A stretch of DNA of 64,000 nt. Source: Dendrophyllia cribrosa. Lineage: Eukaryota; Cnidaria; Anthozoa; Scleractinia; Dendrophylliidae. The notes under the pieces are model-generated. The model made no database searches. It was not told where the DNA came from and was given only the letters and a program-made list of their open reading frames with translations. Below are positions 12,401-24,485 of the stretch, piece after piece. Each line of letters starts with the position of its first letter. Positions within the stretch are counted from its first letter, which is position 1. The stretch spans positions 11,366,828 to 11,430,827 of the forward strand of contig JAJLRJ010000007.1 in NCBI GenBank assembly GCA_024195265.1, given 5' to 3'. Position numbers and translations under genes: made by a program.

Positions 12401-15400
12401 TATTATTATTGTTATCATTTCAAGGTTTGGATTACGCGAATTAAAAGGGATCCGAATAAAGATTTCAAAGTGACGAAAAGATGCTTTCACTCTCAGCATT
12501 TTACAAAAGAAAGAAAGGAATCTGTCCATCCATATTTTTGTGGACCGTACAAAAACAAGAAAGGTGAATTTGTGAGAATTTTCATTATCTTCTGACTTCC
12601 AAAACACAACAATTTAACATTGCACGCTGAAGCGCTTGACTACTGGCAGATTTATCATGGCCCACGTAAACACCATGAATATAATTTTTGGTAAAAAATT
12701 ATAACCTTTGGAGCCAATGTCCTTTTTGCCACATCCTTCCAGGTACTTTTGTATTTGTTGAGTAGTAAACTTTGGCAAAAGGCAAAGACTTTTAGTCCAA
12801 ATTATAGCATTATTCTCTTCGCACTGGAGATAGTCACTCAAAGACACCAGTTTGTTCAGTTTGTTTACCCAATACAGATCACGTGACCATAGCGCGAATA
12901 AGGTCTATTGACTGTGGAAGTGAAAGGGTTATTTACAATGAAATTGCCTCCAACTTACTTCTTTTCCACAATCTGTGAAGTGGTTTTCAATGCTTGTGGC
13001 TTAGTTCTTTTCTCAAAACCACCTCTCTTTAAAAATGCTCCGAAGTGTAACTGGAGAGGAATGTCTGAAAACAAACCAGAAAAAAAAAAAGATTGTTTTT
13101 ATCCCACCTGATGGGACATTTTTTATCTTCTGAATGTTGAAAGAAATTATTTATGTCATACATTAATAATAACAGGACTTACAGTTTAATTAGGTGTCTA
13201 TCTCTGCAGAATTTACACTTCATATTTTTTACTAACCACAATCTATAAGAGAAGTGTGATTTTAAACACTTCCTTCAAAAGACCTCCAACAAGAAAGTTG
13301 GACACTGAAGCTGTGGACTTGAAGACTTATTTAAATCTTCCCTAACCTTAACCTTTCCTGTATTTTATAGATCCTTTTTTACCGAATAAACAAATTCTTT
13401 CAACTGGAAAGTTAACACTATGAAAAATAATTACATAACATTAACCAATAAATTAATGCTCCTATTAAAATAACAAAACAACAACAACTACACATAGCCA
13501 ACGGCCACTGATCTACTTTAGTTTGTATAGAAGTAACACTCTGTCTTGTCATGAATAATAAATAAATAAACAAGTGAACTTACACCTGTTTCATGGGTTT
13601 TTGTTTACAACAAACACAAACCAGCTTTAAGCCAGGCGCTAAGGGCATGTTCAATTGACTGTATTCCCGGGAATAAAAATAAACAGAATAGTGTCTGAAA
13701 ATTGTTTGTTCATGCACACTTGCATTATAAATCTACCAAAACATACTTCTAAGATGTTTAGTTTTCCAGTTGCTCCCAAATCACAAAAAACACAACAATG
13801 GACCATTCTAATCTTGTTCTGAAATATGTTCAATCAAACACACCCTACGGCAAAAATGAAAATACCAGAGGTAAGGCATTTATTCCAGCAAATATACTTT
13901 CTATACCTGTGCAGAATGAGAGTACTGGGTGAAAAGATGGATCCAGTGAAGCTACCTTCTCTGGCATTGTCTGACTAGGACTAACCACGGGTAACGTTCT
14001 TGAAGACTTTGAACAAATCAAACAAGGAGTTGTCGGCGTGACACATCCACAGAACAATGACAGAGGTTTGCGCTTGTTGTGTCTAATGTGAGACAAGTGT
14101 ACTAAGCGGCGTTTCCTGATCATATATACTCCTCTAGTTCTAGCACATTGAGGGAAAACATCATTTGAAGTAGATGGCAATGACGGACAGAGCTTATTGT
14201 CCATAGAATCATTTGCTGCAAGAACTGTTCGATACCGCTTCATTGGCACATCCTCACTGTTCAACAAAGAACTGTCAAGGAGGCTTCGCTTGACTCCATT
14301 TAACACATGATTATCTGTTTCCTTTGTCAGATCCTTCTTTTTGTAGTCAGTTAAGTGTTTCGAATTAGCGATGTCCAAAGAAGCTACTGAAAGAACATTG
14401 TTTTTTAATCCTTTTACGATCCCATTTCCATCCATGTCAGTGGCGCTTCTTGCTAAGGTAGCACTCGATGTACAAGCTTGTAGTTTCACTGTTCCCTTTC
14501 TCAACCTTCCTCCTTTGTAAAGATCATCATATCGCCGGATCTGCCGTTCCACATTTATGATCTGGGACTGTAGCCAGGACCAATGAGAAGCAATTACTCC
14601 TTCTTCCAAGCGATACTGCCTCCTTAATATTTTAGCCCTGTAATAAGTAAAAAATTCTCAACTGTATCAGCAAGAAACAGAAATTCTGCTTCAATAAAAA
14701 ATGCAATTTCTCCAATCAAAAGCAACATTGAAGTGAAACAAAAGACATCTACATCCTAGTAGTTTTGGCTTGTAGCCTAACTTAACTCTTCCTTTCTAGA
14801 TTATTGTGGGAGCAATCATGAAAATGCCACTTATTTGAGGTTATTTAAGAAGACTCCTTGACTACAGAATCATCAACTCTGCACTAAAAATCAAATTTTG
14901 TTAGATTACTGACCCAGTATTATAATACAACAATGAGACAACAATCAAGCCTTCTCAAGAGGAAATCTCAACTTTACAATAACAATATATTACTTTTGGA
15001 ATGCAAACCTGATATCAAATGACAAAACGTTTGTAGGACTACAACTTGGTCTTAATCATTATTATAATGGACAAGTCATTTCATGGTTACAAATTTTCAA
15101 ATAAATGAATGACTTCAGCTACAAGTTCACATGATTATTAAGGAAACAGGAGACAACAATCTTGTGTATTGTCAATGCAGTTTTATAATATGGACTGAAA
15201 GCTTTGTTACACAGAAATGTCAAGTTTGCAAACTTAAATACAAGAAACCTAGCAAATAATAAGTGAAAATTGCTAGAATTAAGTGTGTTTCAAAAGACAA
15301 TATTCTTGATAACAATAATTATTTCAAACAATTTCAATATAGTTGTAGCTTAAATATTATGCTAAGAGGAAGGAAAACGTGCTTCCTTTAGAAAAGGCGA

Positions 15401-17618
15401 ATATATGTGATATTTAAATAAAGGCATTTCAACAATTCACATGGTTTATTAAGATTAGTTTGTACACAATTTTACAGGGTTAAAATATGATTCTGGCTGG
15501 CCAACAAAACTGAAAACATAAATAATTTATTTTTCTATCGTATAAACCAAGATTTCAAATATTTACCAGGTACAAAGAAAAGAAGCCCTTAAAAAATGAA
15601 ATACATTTAAAAGCACAAACTAGAAGGCAGCATTTTAATATCTCTAAAATAATAAAAATATAATGATGCATGACTTGCTGAAAATTACAAATAAAATTGA
15701 AAAATTAAGACGATCTGCAAGATGTGTCTCAAAATAGGTTTGGGAAAACTACATTCTAAAACATTAAAATTTCCCTTATAGCATCAACGACATGTATGCA
15801 AATTTTCTCAGTGCAGGACAGAAAATTGAAAATAAACAACGCAAGAAACAAAATCCACAAGCCCATCTTAGTGTTCGATCTAGCCATATTTAGCCCGAAT
15901 TATCTTGCTCGTCGGTCAACTGAAACGTTTTTGTGTCTTGATGACAGAACTCTAAAAACACAACTAAATTGAAATGCTAAGTCAGGGAAATTAGATTGGC
16001 ACACATATCGCCATACATCACAACAAATTCCCGACACGGAAAAATACAGAACCGCTGTTTCACTTGCTGTGATCATTCTACTCCGTCTGTGGTAAATAAT
16101 TCGGCGGTTTTCATTGAAAACGAGAGTGGAGACGAAAACACAAGAAATTTCCCGCTTCGTGATCGATCGTTTCGCGCTCTCGCCTCGTAAATTCAGCGCG
16201 AGGGAAATTTAAAATGTCATTCGCATCTCGCACAAATTTAAAACAACGTATACGTTAAAACAAAGATTGAGTTTGAAGTCAGAAATATCTCGTTGTTATA
16301 TTAAAGATTAAATGTTAACTGAACAAAGCTGGAAATTTCAGAGAATTTCATAAACCCACCAAGGAATCAATGAATAAGAAAAGATGCGCGTATTTCGCGG
16401 GTTCTCCTTTCGCGGGAGAGGAAAGATTTCAGCTCCCACGCTTTTTCTCGCTAATTAACAAGAAGGGAATTTTTGTTTTGTTTCTTTTTCGCTTTAAAAT
16501 ACTAACTAGCGTCAGGAAAACACAGCTCTTACTCACCGTTTGCTTCGTAGTTTCGTTTTCCTCGATTCTCCTTCGTCTTCGCTTTCTTCCCCAGAACTTG
16601 CTTCTGTCGCGTCCGAATCATCGATCCTTTCCAAAAATTCGCATTGTGAACTCCAACTTTCCACTGAACTCACAGCGTCCGACTGCTTACCGAAATCTTT
16701 GAAATCAGTCAAGACATTCCTGTCCTCGGAGTTCAGTGATTCAGCAGAAATTCGCTCCAGTTCTTTTATTACGGTGTCGACCGTTGTTGCGTTGTTGTTT
16801 TTCACTCGACTTGCAAAATTTCCAGGCATCGGCGGTTTGTTGTCATGTCGATCTGCCTTAAGTTCCGGAGAAATATTCGACACGCTTTTACTTTCGGGGA
16901 TAACCCCAACTCCCGAATTTACGACTGGTTCGAGAATAGCTGAGGAGGAATCGCGAGTTTCACCATGCTTTTCCGCCAAATTTTCCAATTGTTGAAGCAC
17001 ATGGTCACCAAGTTGCCGCGCTTGTAGTTTGCGAAGACGCGTTTCAATCTTTCTCGCTCTTCCTTCAAGTTTTGCTTGTCGTCGAAAGGCTTGTGAAGTT
17101 CTTTGAGAAATTAAGGCCTTTCCAGATTCTAAATTCGCTACCGGATGCTGCGAAACACGACTCCTTTCTTCCTTTTCGCAAACAGTATTACACGTACCAG
17201 CCGAAGTCTTCGCCGTTGAAGCACATGTGGTTCGCGAAAGATCAAGGGACGAGTTTCGCTTTTCTTCTTTAGCAGGGGAATAACTCGACATGTTTGTCGT
17301 AGCACTTTTTTCCACGCTATCATCACGATGTCCGTTTGACATCTCACTTTTAGCTTTAATTTCTTCGCTGAGTCGTGAAACTATGGGTGTGTTCTGCTCC
17401 GAAGGCTTGATAGTATTTGTAATGTCTGCAATGTTATTGTCACTTATCAATCGTACAAGTCCGTTCTGAGAAACCAGCTTTAAATCCAAAGAAAGCCCAG
17501 TATTTTCTTGCTTAAGTTCCTCTTGTATAGTCGATGAACAGTGACGATCCACAGAATTCTTTCTCGAGGACTCCGGAGACGCGCTCGCCTCGGTCAGAGC
17601 GGGAGCCATTTGAGCCAT
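6452..17618 (-). CDS. KANSL1: KAT8 regulatory NSL complex subunit 1 (seven exons)
   Basis: The NSL complex scaffold docks the acetyltransferase KAT8/MOF through its PEHE domain and acts on chromatin in the nucleus. Coding exons, all GT-AG with matching phases: 17618-16537, 14637-13907, 13064-12959, 9864-9782, 9104-8964, 8440-8145, 7195-6452. They total 3183 nt, or 1060 residues, close to the length of the vertebrate protein. Exon 1 carries a basic coiled coil ([20 protein letters not shown]). Exon 2 has the [10 protein letters not shown]...[12 protein letters not shown] segment and Cys-rich [13 protein letters not shown]. Exon 6 holds the PEHE start ([31 protein letters not shown]), and exon 7 its continuation ([26 protein letters not shown]) plus a Ser/Pro-rich tail. 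The start is the first of two in-frame ATGs. Introns hold several MITEs. Confidence 0.93.
7522..7700 (+). repeat. Dispersed repeat, 'ATCCTATGGTGTGA' family, copy 1
   Basis: Shares AATCCTATGGTGTGA, the GGTACCATTTGTTTTT block and surrounding bases with copies at about 41630-41805 (same strand), 11928-12060 and 59325-59455 (opposite strand). Lies in a KANSL1 intron. No terminal repeats were made out. Confidence 0.6.
7785..7915. repeat. Copy of the 1838-1985 repeat body
   Basis: The block GAGAAAACAACAGAACGAAC...AATGAAATTAGAAGTT matches the body of the repeat at 1838-1985. It lies in the KANSL1 intron between exons 6 and 7. Confidence 0.5.
9944..10598. mobile_element. Tc1/mariner-like non-autonomous element (TA-flanked)
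   Basis: Ends CAGTCGAACCTCC and GGAGGTTCGACTA are inverted and flanked by TA (9942-9943 and 10599-10600). No transposase is inside. Decayed pieces of related GTGTCCGCTTATAAG-type sequence also occur near 5378-5470, 11757-11826, 60905-60990 and 63560-63680. Confidence 0.55.
11928..12060 (-). repeat. Dispersed repeat, 'ATCCTATGGTGTGA' family, copy 2
   Basis: Inverted relative to the copy at 7522. It has the same order of blocks (CCAAAAGTGCC, GTGGTACC, CAAAAGTACT, CATCATAGGATTTTG). Confidence 0.55.
12074..12909. mobile_element. THAP-carrying DNA transposon relic
   Basis: The ends AATAGACCTTATTCGC / GCGAATAAGGTCTATT are perfect 16-bp inverted repeats, and similarity continues inward for about 65 bp. 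No clear target duplication was found. On the plus strand 12205-12300 and 12425-12595 encode a decayed THAP zinc-finger (next entry). THAP domains are used by P-element transposases, so this may be an internally deleted P-like element; that is an inference. It sits in a KANSL1 intron. Confidence 0.6.
12205..12595 (+). pseudogene. THAP domain fragment in two exons
   Basis: The ATG at 12205 begins [14 protein letters not shown], then [21 protein letters not shown] donor at 12301 and a TTTCAAG acceptor at 12424 remove a 124-nt intron in phase 0. Exon 2 continues [20 protein letters not shown] and FHSQHF, matching the THAP order C-x-C, F..FP, W, RRD, C..HF. The second zinc cysteine of the consensus is a Tyr here and the frame stops soon after, so the domain is probably non-functional and no transposase core follows. 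Confidence 0.6.
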
Positions 17619-17639
17619 CTACCATACTTCACTTCACAA

Positions 17640-18136
17640 TGACTGCCGATGGCAACGAGGCCCCGTTGAAAGCATTTTCGCGGCTGCTTACAACAGGGAA
17701 ATAAGGCAGAAAAATACAACACAGAACAAAAATCACTCCAAAATTCAAAGTTTCCGAAGTTCATTCAAGGGTAGTAGCGAAAACGATTTTTTAGCGCGAC
17801 GAGCACGTGACCGCCACGTCTTGGTGGTGCGTGTTCTAATCTCGCAAAAGAACACACCAAACTTGATATATGCAAAAAACGTAAAATTTTCGTCTTCAAT
17901 TTCCCACGTTGAATCACTGTCGACACAAAGCCAGAATACCAAGGAGTGAAGATGGAAGTGTTTGAAACCTTCGGAATGATATTTCAGCTACTTTCACTCT
18001 GAAATAGGCCACCCTAGAAGCGATTTTAAATTCCTTTCCCGCTTATCAAAATGGCGGCGTAAGAACCACTCCAAGCTTCTTGTATTAGCAAAACCCTCGT
18101 GCAAATATCAAAGGCTCTAGGCGATTGCATCAATAC
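17640..18136. promoter_or_regulatory. CpG-containing promoter region of KANSL1 with YY1-like site
   Basis: Directly upstream of the KANSL1 start. It holds more CpG than its surroundings, a CACGTG box near 17804 and AAAATGGCGGC at 18048-18058, which matches the YY1 core consensus. No TATA box was seen. The transcription start is not determined. Confidence 0.4.
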
Positions 18137-18394
18137 TCAAGCCACCCTCCCTGACGTATTGCGTGATTGGCGGAGAGAACAATGACTGTCATCAGCAGAC
18201 AAAGGCGACTGAGGAGAATTGAGTGTTTCATCATATGAAGCACAGGATGGGATTTCCAGTGCGTGTTTCGAACACACCTCCTTCGCGAGAGACATCGCGT
18301 TCGGCGCGAAAACTTTCCTCTTCGCGGAACCTGAAAGAAACAGAGACGAAGAAAGCTTATTCTCGGTAAAATTAGCTATTACTTGGTCAGTCAT
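18137..18394 (-). CDS. Hypothetical protein or terminal exon, 85 residues
   Basis: Starts ATGACTGACCAAG at 18394, immediately after a good acceptor (TTCTTTAG), so it may be a first coding exon preceded by non-coding exons, or an internal or terminal exon. An in-frame TTTCTTTCAG at about residue 21 is a second acceptor candidate. The sequence is Ser-rich (SYDETLNSPQSPLS) with a stop at 18137. A weak resemblance of the SYDETL...P segment to p33MONOX proteins is not enough to name it. It is divergent from nothing obvious and lies 0.5 kb upstream of KANSL1 on the same strand. Confidence 0.3.
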   Translation of the reverse strand: MTDQVIANFTENKLSSSLFLSGSAKRKVFAPNAMSLAKEVCSKHALEIPSCASYDETLNSPQSPLSADDSHCSLRQSRNTSGRVA

Positions 18395-18429
18395 CTAAAG
18401 AAGCTTTTATATGAAAACTAGGAGAATTT

Positions 18430-21300
18430 TGCATTTACAAGAATATACGAGACACAAAGACTAAATCTAGAATTTGACGACAAAAAAAGGTTGTACAATC
18501 AAAGATTCGAAGAATTTGTTCAGTCAGCGGGGAAAAGACTAAGAAAATAGTATTTCCTTTTTTTTATTTCGAGCATTATTACCCGTAAAACGTAGACCTT
18601 GCCAGATCTTAAGATAATCACAACTAAGCTTATATCTCGCGACTGAATCAAGCTTTTAACTCGTCCGGTTCCACGTGTAGTTAATGACAGTATTTTCTAT
18701 TTGAAACGACATTTGAGGTATGTCCTTTACTAGTCTCGACCATTTATTACTAATCTGAACTAATACTAACGAAAGCGATGTTATTTCAGTCCCAAACCAT
18801 TTTTTTTCATGATTTGCATAGTTTGATTGAAAACCGGAAGTGACACAGTAAGGAGAATGTGTTTAATTATTGTAAAATTCTCAGTTGCTATCCAAACATT
18901 CTCTCTGTTATCGTGGATGAGACACCAAAATATCTAAACATCAATACAAAATATGACTGAATACTTTCCACGTCAAATGTTAACTGTATGAATTAAAAAA
19001 AGCTAGAAAGTGACAATGGTATTTTTATCACAAGCCCGGAATAACATCTTTATCTCCTGCAGTTCAATATTTCCTGAAAAATAATTCTTCCAATGCCTGA
19101 TCATGGCCACACATGCTACACTTGAAAAAAATTAATAGTTTCTGAATGATATACTACTTAAATTATTGTCTGTAAAAATAAATTTATATAATTTTAGAGA
19201 ACCTTGCATGGTTTTCAAATTTATTGTGCTCAAACTTTGGCACCCTTTTAAGTCACTATGCGACCACCAGTTATTCTTACACAAGGTAAAACATTAATAT
19301 TCAGATTACAATGAAGCTTAACATAATTCAAATTAATTTCAGAATACAGAAAATAAATTATTTAAATCATTAGTGAAGAATAAAACTAAGAGAAAATATT
19401 AAAACGAGACAGTTTTAAAACTGTCCCAAGGGTGTCCACCTCATCATTATAGTCTTTACTCATTCAGATTCTTTGCAGTAAAGACCTAGAATGATTCATC
19501 AGCAAATATAGGAACAAACATAGTTTTGGAGATATTTATTTATTTTTGGCCCTTGGTCAACCAATTTTAACATCACCATGTCTGACAAGTATCTGGGTTT
19601 ACCATAGCCTCCAATGCAGACATCCTTATGTTCTTAGGGCTTGCCATGGCTTCTCTCCCATGGACATCTGCTTAACAGAGCCATCATATACATTCTATAT
19701 GCCGTGCAGTGTACCCAAAGAGCCAATATTGCTGTCTTAAAATTTAAACCAAGTCCTATCAAGAGCGTAGGTCACATGCAGTTTTTAACTTAACAAGGCT
19801 CTCGACCTTCAGCATGAAGTGATTCTTAAGCTGAAGAGTTTGTTTGAAAGCTTATTTTCTCAGACTGCTCAACTTTGTGAAATTTTAAGACCACAAACTA
19901 TACAAGAAGACAACAAAGTCATGCAAGATACTAGAATCAATTTTGATGACAACAAGGTCAATTTTTTTTATTTTAAAAAACCTGTAAATGGCCTGTGATT
20001 GACGAATGCATTTAGGGGCTGTGTTAAGCAGACGGTGGTGGGGAGGAATAAATCATGTGACAAGGCCCAAGGAGTCTGCATGCTATAGGCATCCAGGGGT
20101 TGAAGGTAACAGCTGGCATAATAACATTGTCATGGACTGTCTATTTTTATGTGTAAACCTGTAAATTCGTGTTGTGCAGGGTTGGAAATTTGCACTCACC
20201 TGCTTGCCAATAGGTGTACAAAACCTTTTCACAAAAAGCTGCCATGCCAACTGTACCATGCGCTTATAAAGGTGAAACTAATAATCAGTCTTAATTTTGT
20301 AATATGAGTGAGATTATAACTATCCCTAGTTTATCAAGTCATGTTTTTTTTTTCCTTTGTGATAAACTAATTTTTGTTCTTTTTCATATATTTTGAAATC
20401 AGGAAAGAAAGTTTCAAGCTAAAAAATAACTAAAAGAATTTTAAAAGCAATCTTATAAAAAATAGTCAAAATGTACTGTCAGGGATGTTGGTGAAATTTG
20501 CGAGCGAAACAGACTTACCAGTACGACACAGGCTGAAAGCGCCAGCCTCTAGAAGAGGTCTGGGGGCATGTCACCCAGAAAAATTTTTAAAATGGGACCT
20601 TAAAATTAAACAGTATATTTTGGTGGATGTTATGGTTTTAGACATGTTCAGAAAAAAATACACACAACACTAGACATTGGTATAAACATGCATGACACAA
20701 ACATACAGGTTTTGGTGTAAAATTGGTGAGACCATGATGTTGTTACAGCTGGGGAAATTGACTCTGCACCTGCTATTAACTATATCCCTTAAAGTGGAAG
20801 TTCCAGAATAAAAGGACCTTGCTTGGCCGTTCTCACCATCGGTTGTCAATCAACTAAGACCATTACTAGTATATTACTGACAAAATTTGAAAAAACATTA
20901 CCAAAGTTATATGAGAAATCTTTGCGAACTTCTGTATTTTTTGCTTAGGCAATATATTGGTTTGATGAGACTTTTGAAGTAAATTTTATTTGTAGGATGC
21001 TCTAGTCAACCACGTTTTATGACTGAAAGATGCCTGAATTTGCATAATTTCATGTCCAAAAGGTATGAAATGAAAGAAGTGCCATCCCCTTTAAAGTAAA
21101 ACTTTGTGTTCAAGTTGAAATCATGTTGAATTTTTTTAAGATAATGTCAAAACATTTTTAGATTTTCCTTGGGAATCACTGGTAGATTTCAGTGATCTTC
21201 AAACATTTTCCTGAAAATGACTGCAGATGAAATGGCATGTGAAGTCTGCACAATATTCATACAAATCTTGCAGATTTATCCCATATTTCTTATTTATACC
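18430..21300. other. AT-rich intergenic or intronic DNA
   Basis: No exon with both splice signals and a credible protein was found. Around 20520-20620 there is a stretch ending GGGGGCATGTCACCCAGAAAA that looks like a decayed transposon end. Confidence 0.4.
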
Positions 21301-21849
21301 ACAGTTTTATCACAAAACACTGGTAATTTGAATTGATTTGGTAATTTTGAATAAAATATTCACACAAATTTCATTTGAACATGTTAAAAATAACTACAAA
21401 AAATTTATAAGAATTTCTAAGCGCGAATCTTCCCCTACCCTCACCCCCGTAAATGCTTTTGTCACGCTCGGCAGACCACGTATCCATCATGTTTATGTTG
21501 AAGCTTTTCGATCGACGCGAAAAAAAATGCTCCCATAGTCGCCCCCATATCCATTTGAAACATTTTTTCAACAAAAACATCGCGCTCCTATTAAACAAAA
21601 TAACAATCGATAATTAAATTGCTAAGGACGGAAATCATGTATGGCGCAAGTGCTGTTTTAGTGTTTAAAATAGAAACAGTGAAAGTTTTGTGGAAATTTT
21701 TTTATGACCTTGACTTAGTTGTGCTTTATACTGTCGTGACTTCTCTATTCAAAATATCTTGTCGGGTTCTTGCGCCTGTAACTTTCATCAAAATAAAATC
21801 ACCTAAAATGTGACTTTTTCTTAATAGAATAATATTAAAACGTTTTAAC

Positions 21850-22006
21850 AACAGCATACCTCGATCGAAGGCAATAAATCTAAGTTTCTTCAAAGACCTG
21901 TTTTGTCTTGTACCCAGGGCCTTCTTCTTGGTGTCTAAAAACACGAATTTTTCCACTCTCCATTCCTCCCAACATCTAACTTCGCTGTATCCGCTTATTA
22001 AAACCA
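21850..22006 (-). CDS. Possible first coding exon of unknown gene
   Basis: An ATG near 22006 opens MVLISGYSEVRCWEEW, and the frame stays open to a donor CGATCGAG|GTATGC near 21850. About 50 codons with balanced composition (KKLRFIAFDR at the end). I do not recognise it. Another short ATG frame with a GTGAGG donor (MDTWSAERDKSIYG) lies near 21440-21490, and the 85-residue frame at 18394 is downstream on the same strand, so these could be parts of one gene. Unproven. Confidence 0.25.
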
Positions 22007-22833
22007 TTGCAAAAAACAAATTAGTTTGAAGATCTTGAACTCATATGGCAAAATAATATTTTTTTTCACCAAGCAGCCGACTTTCCCCGCACTCACTGCG
22101 CAAAATTCCGTCGACTGGTTTTGTTGGGGACCTCAGCAGCCTGGCCTTTGTATACAAATCCATATTTGGGTTATCATTCGCAAGAGGTTAAACTTTACTG
22201 GGGGAGGGGAGGGAGGGTGACTGGATCGGTAACTGAGTTTTTTTTGTCCGAATTGTCATTATCTCAACAATAATAAGCCAAGATTGTGGTCATGCAATCT
22301 GAATAGCTTAAAAATATTTGTCTAAAATCAAAGTGGGTAGGTATTCAACCGATTTGCAATCCCAAGGAAAGAAAGAGGGGGATGGGGTGAGTAGTGGGAT
22401 CATGGGAAGAGTTGGCCACGGAGGTATATATAAATGAGATCCATTGAAGGAACTGAGTGCCCTGTTTAATCTACTGCCCCACTAGAAATTGACAGGCGGG
22501 TCAAGAAAATAAAAAGAAAAGGTTTAGAAAAGATGCAAGCTATACTTGACTGTCATAAAAATTAATTTCCATTGTTCCAAATTTTCTTCGAAACAATTAA
22601 AATTATCTATAAAAAACATCTTGTAAATGGACAATTTAATGATATTACTGTACTTAAATATATGTTTTGCAAGGTCACATTATTTTTATTTGGCATCATA
22701 TCTCTGAGAAGTAATGCTGTACTTTGATGGGCCATCAAAAGTGGATCAAAAGCATCAAGTTTGAGTTATTAACTATTATAAACGGAGGTTAAAGCCAGTA
22801 GCATGACTGCATCACATGAAAGTTTCCACTTAT

Positions 22834-22961
22834 CAGGGGCGGATCCAGTATTTTTTTTATGGGGGATGGCTACGGGTATATGCCTAAGTCTATAAAAATT
22901 TTTATTGTTGCAATTAAAAATAAAACTGTTAAAACCAATGGTCTAAATGGGGGTGGCTAGC
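22834..22961. mobile_element. Left half of CAGGGGCG-type MITE interrupted by the Polinton
   Basis: Begins CAGGGGCGGATCCAG at 22834 after CTTAT (22829-22833). The matching end CTGCATCCGCCCCTG is at 39481-39495, followed by CTTAT (39496-39500). The 5-bp duplication and inverted ends define a small transposon that was later split by the Polinton. A 150-bp relative with the same ends and a 5-bp ACTCA duplication lies at 54366-54515. Confidence 0.65.
22956..22961. repeat. Target site duplication, left (GCTAGC)
   Basis: GCTAGC directly abuts AGTAGTAAGGGG; the same hexamer abuts CCCCTTACTACT at 39435-39440. Six bases is the usual Polinton duplication length. Because the hexamer is a palindrome and homology continues as GGGTG/CACCC outside it, a slightly longer TIR is an alternative reading. 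Confidence 0.65.
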
Positions 22962-23584
22962 AGTAGTAAGGGGGGTCGCGATGGGGCACGAGTCATTTTT
23001 CCTAACCACGCCCTTTTTGGGTATAGAATATGGGGCAGTCAAAAAAGTCCCTATATACGTCATCACTGACGTCAGCTGACGTTAACCCAACGTTATATAG
23101 GGGATTTTGACTAGAATTATTTTTCAATTTTTTTTTCAAATTTTTTTGAATTTTTTTTTGAAGTTTTTTTTCAATTTTTGATTTATATAGGTGATTTTGA
23201 GTATCGAATTTTTTCAAAAAATTTTTTGATTTTTTTCAAAAATTTTTTCAAATTTTTTTTTTTTTTTTTTGGGGAAGTGGTCAAATTTCCCTGTGTACGA
23301 TCCTCCTGGGGAATGAATTGGGGAAGTAGTCAAAATCCCCAATATGAAAGAAGAAGCCCACACAAAGATGAAAGTTCAATAACGTGTTTAATGAAAATCA
23401 TCAACAAGAAAAAATTTCAAGGATTAACGCTTTCTTCTTTTCTCGAGTAACTTTCCGATCGGGGTTTGAGCAAAATTTATCTGGATGTTATGGTGATAAA
23501 AGCGCTTATCATCGAGCGCTGAATAATTCTTTTAACAGAACATAATACAAGCAATCACTTGGTAATTAGACCGCATGAAAACCT

Positions 23585-23809
23585 TCAGGGCAAAAAATTC
23601 AAAGTCAGACATTTTCCGCGAAGACGTGTCGTAAATCGGGTTCTCTTTCTCTTTCGATTCCATCGCATGTTAGAACGAAAATCATCTTGGCTCGCCTCCG
23701 GGACATTCCGTGAATGAAAAAAAAAATAGTTTGAATTCAATACTCGCAGAAAACTCGTTTGAAAGAAGAAACGTGAAAGTATTTTAAACAAATCAAATTT
23801 TCCTCGCAT
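23585..23809 (-). CDS. TIR-borne second ORF, left copy (74 residues from ATG)
   Basis: The ATG at 23809 starts MRGKFDLFKILSRFF; the frame ends at 23585 and has a basic stretch RWNRKRKRTR. The frame is open further upstream without ATG to about 23932, which would suit an exon reached by splicing from the MGARLSQ unit. Function unknown. Confidence 0.3.
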   Translation of the reverse strand: MRGKFDLFKILSRFFFQTSFLRVLNSNYFFFHSRNVPEASQDDFRSNMRWNRKRKRTRFTTRLRGKCLTLNFLP

Positions 23810-23977
23810 GACGAATCGAGCAAAGACAAACAAACAAACTACGAACCTGCGGAAGGATTTTGCAGTACAAAAATCCCTTTCTTTTGCCGAAAAGGTTGTC
23901 CTTTTTCCAAAGCCACCTCTTAAACCTTCCACGAGGAGAGTTGTCTGATTTTTTTTAGCGAGGAACCATCTTTGTTT

Positions 23978-24157
23978 TCACGCCGTGAAAAAATCTTTCT
24001 TGTCTTTCTCAGAACAGCGTTTTCCTGGAAAAACCCGGCTTACGCCATCACTTGGCTCCAGACCACGCGCGAACCACCAGCGGGACCTGGCTCGACGATA
24101 AAAGAGTTTAAATTGAAATCGTCTCGTCCCAAGTGTTTGCGATAATCTTGCACCCAT
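23978..24157 (-). CDS. TIR-borne small ORF, left copy (59 residues)
   Basis: Starts MGARLSQTLGTRR and is rich in Arg, Trp and Phe. It is preceded by a TATA box (24241-24251) at a distance that suits a leader of about 60 nt. A GTAAGC donor lies inside the frame, so the real product may be spliced. Identical in the right TIR (38008-38187). No known family is recognised. Gly2 could in principle be myristoylated, which is speculative. Confidence 0.4.
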   Translation of the reverse strand: MGARLSQTLGTRRFQFKLFYRRARSRWWFARGLEPSDGVSRVFPGKRCSEKDKKDFFTA

Positions 24158-24240
24158 TACTGTTTTCTTCTGCCGAGCAGCTCGTCTGGCTTTGCGTTGT
24201 AAGCGAATGAGAGAAGAATGAAAAAAGAACAAAGCGCGAG

Positions 24241-24251
24241 CCTTTATAAAG
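24241..24251 (-). promoter_or_regulatory. TATA box, left TIR outward unit
   Basis: CCTTTATAAAG, mirrored at 37914-37924. It drives transcription toward the left terminus. Confidence 0.55.
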
Positions 24252-24444
24252 GGAAAAAAAGCGGACGCCACCCCTCAGGCTACGAGGAAGCCCTTCGCTG
24301 ACGTCTCTTGTCTTTGAAGGGCAATTTGTTTTGTCAACCAAGCGTTTCCAGAAAGTGAGAGTGCTTTTTGTTTTGTGTTTTTCTTGCTTGTTTTTCGTTT
24401 TCTTGTTTTCGAATGTTCTTGTTGATTTTTTTCATCACGTTTTT

Positions 24445-24485
<41 letters not shown>

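Noticed and set aside
16540..16995. Plus-strand 151-codon frame
   Set aside because: Antisense of KANSL1 exon 1.
23002..23217. Lys/Asn-rich frame in the left TIR (and mirror at 39179-39394)
   Set aside because: Produced by the (A)n/(T)n low-complexity block; no ATG-led gene character.
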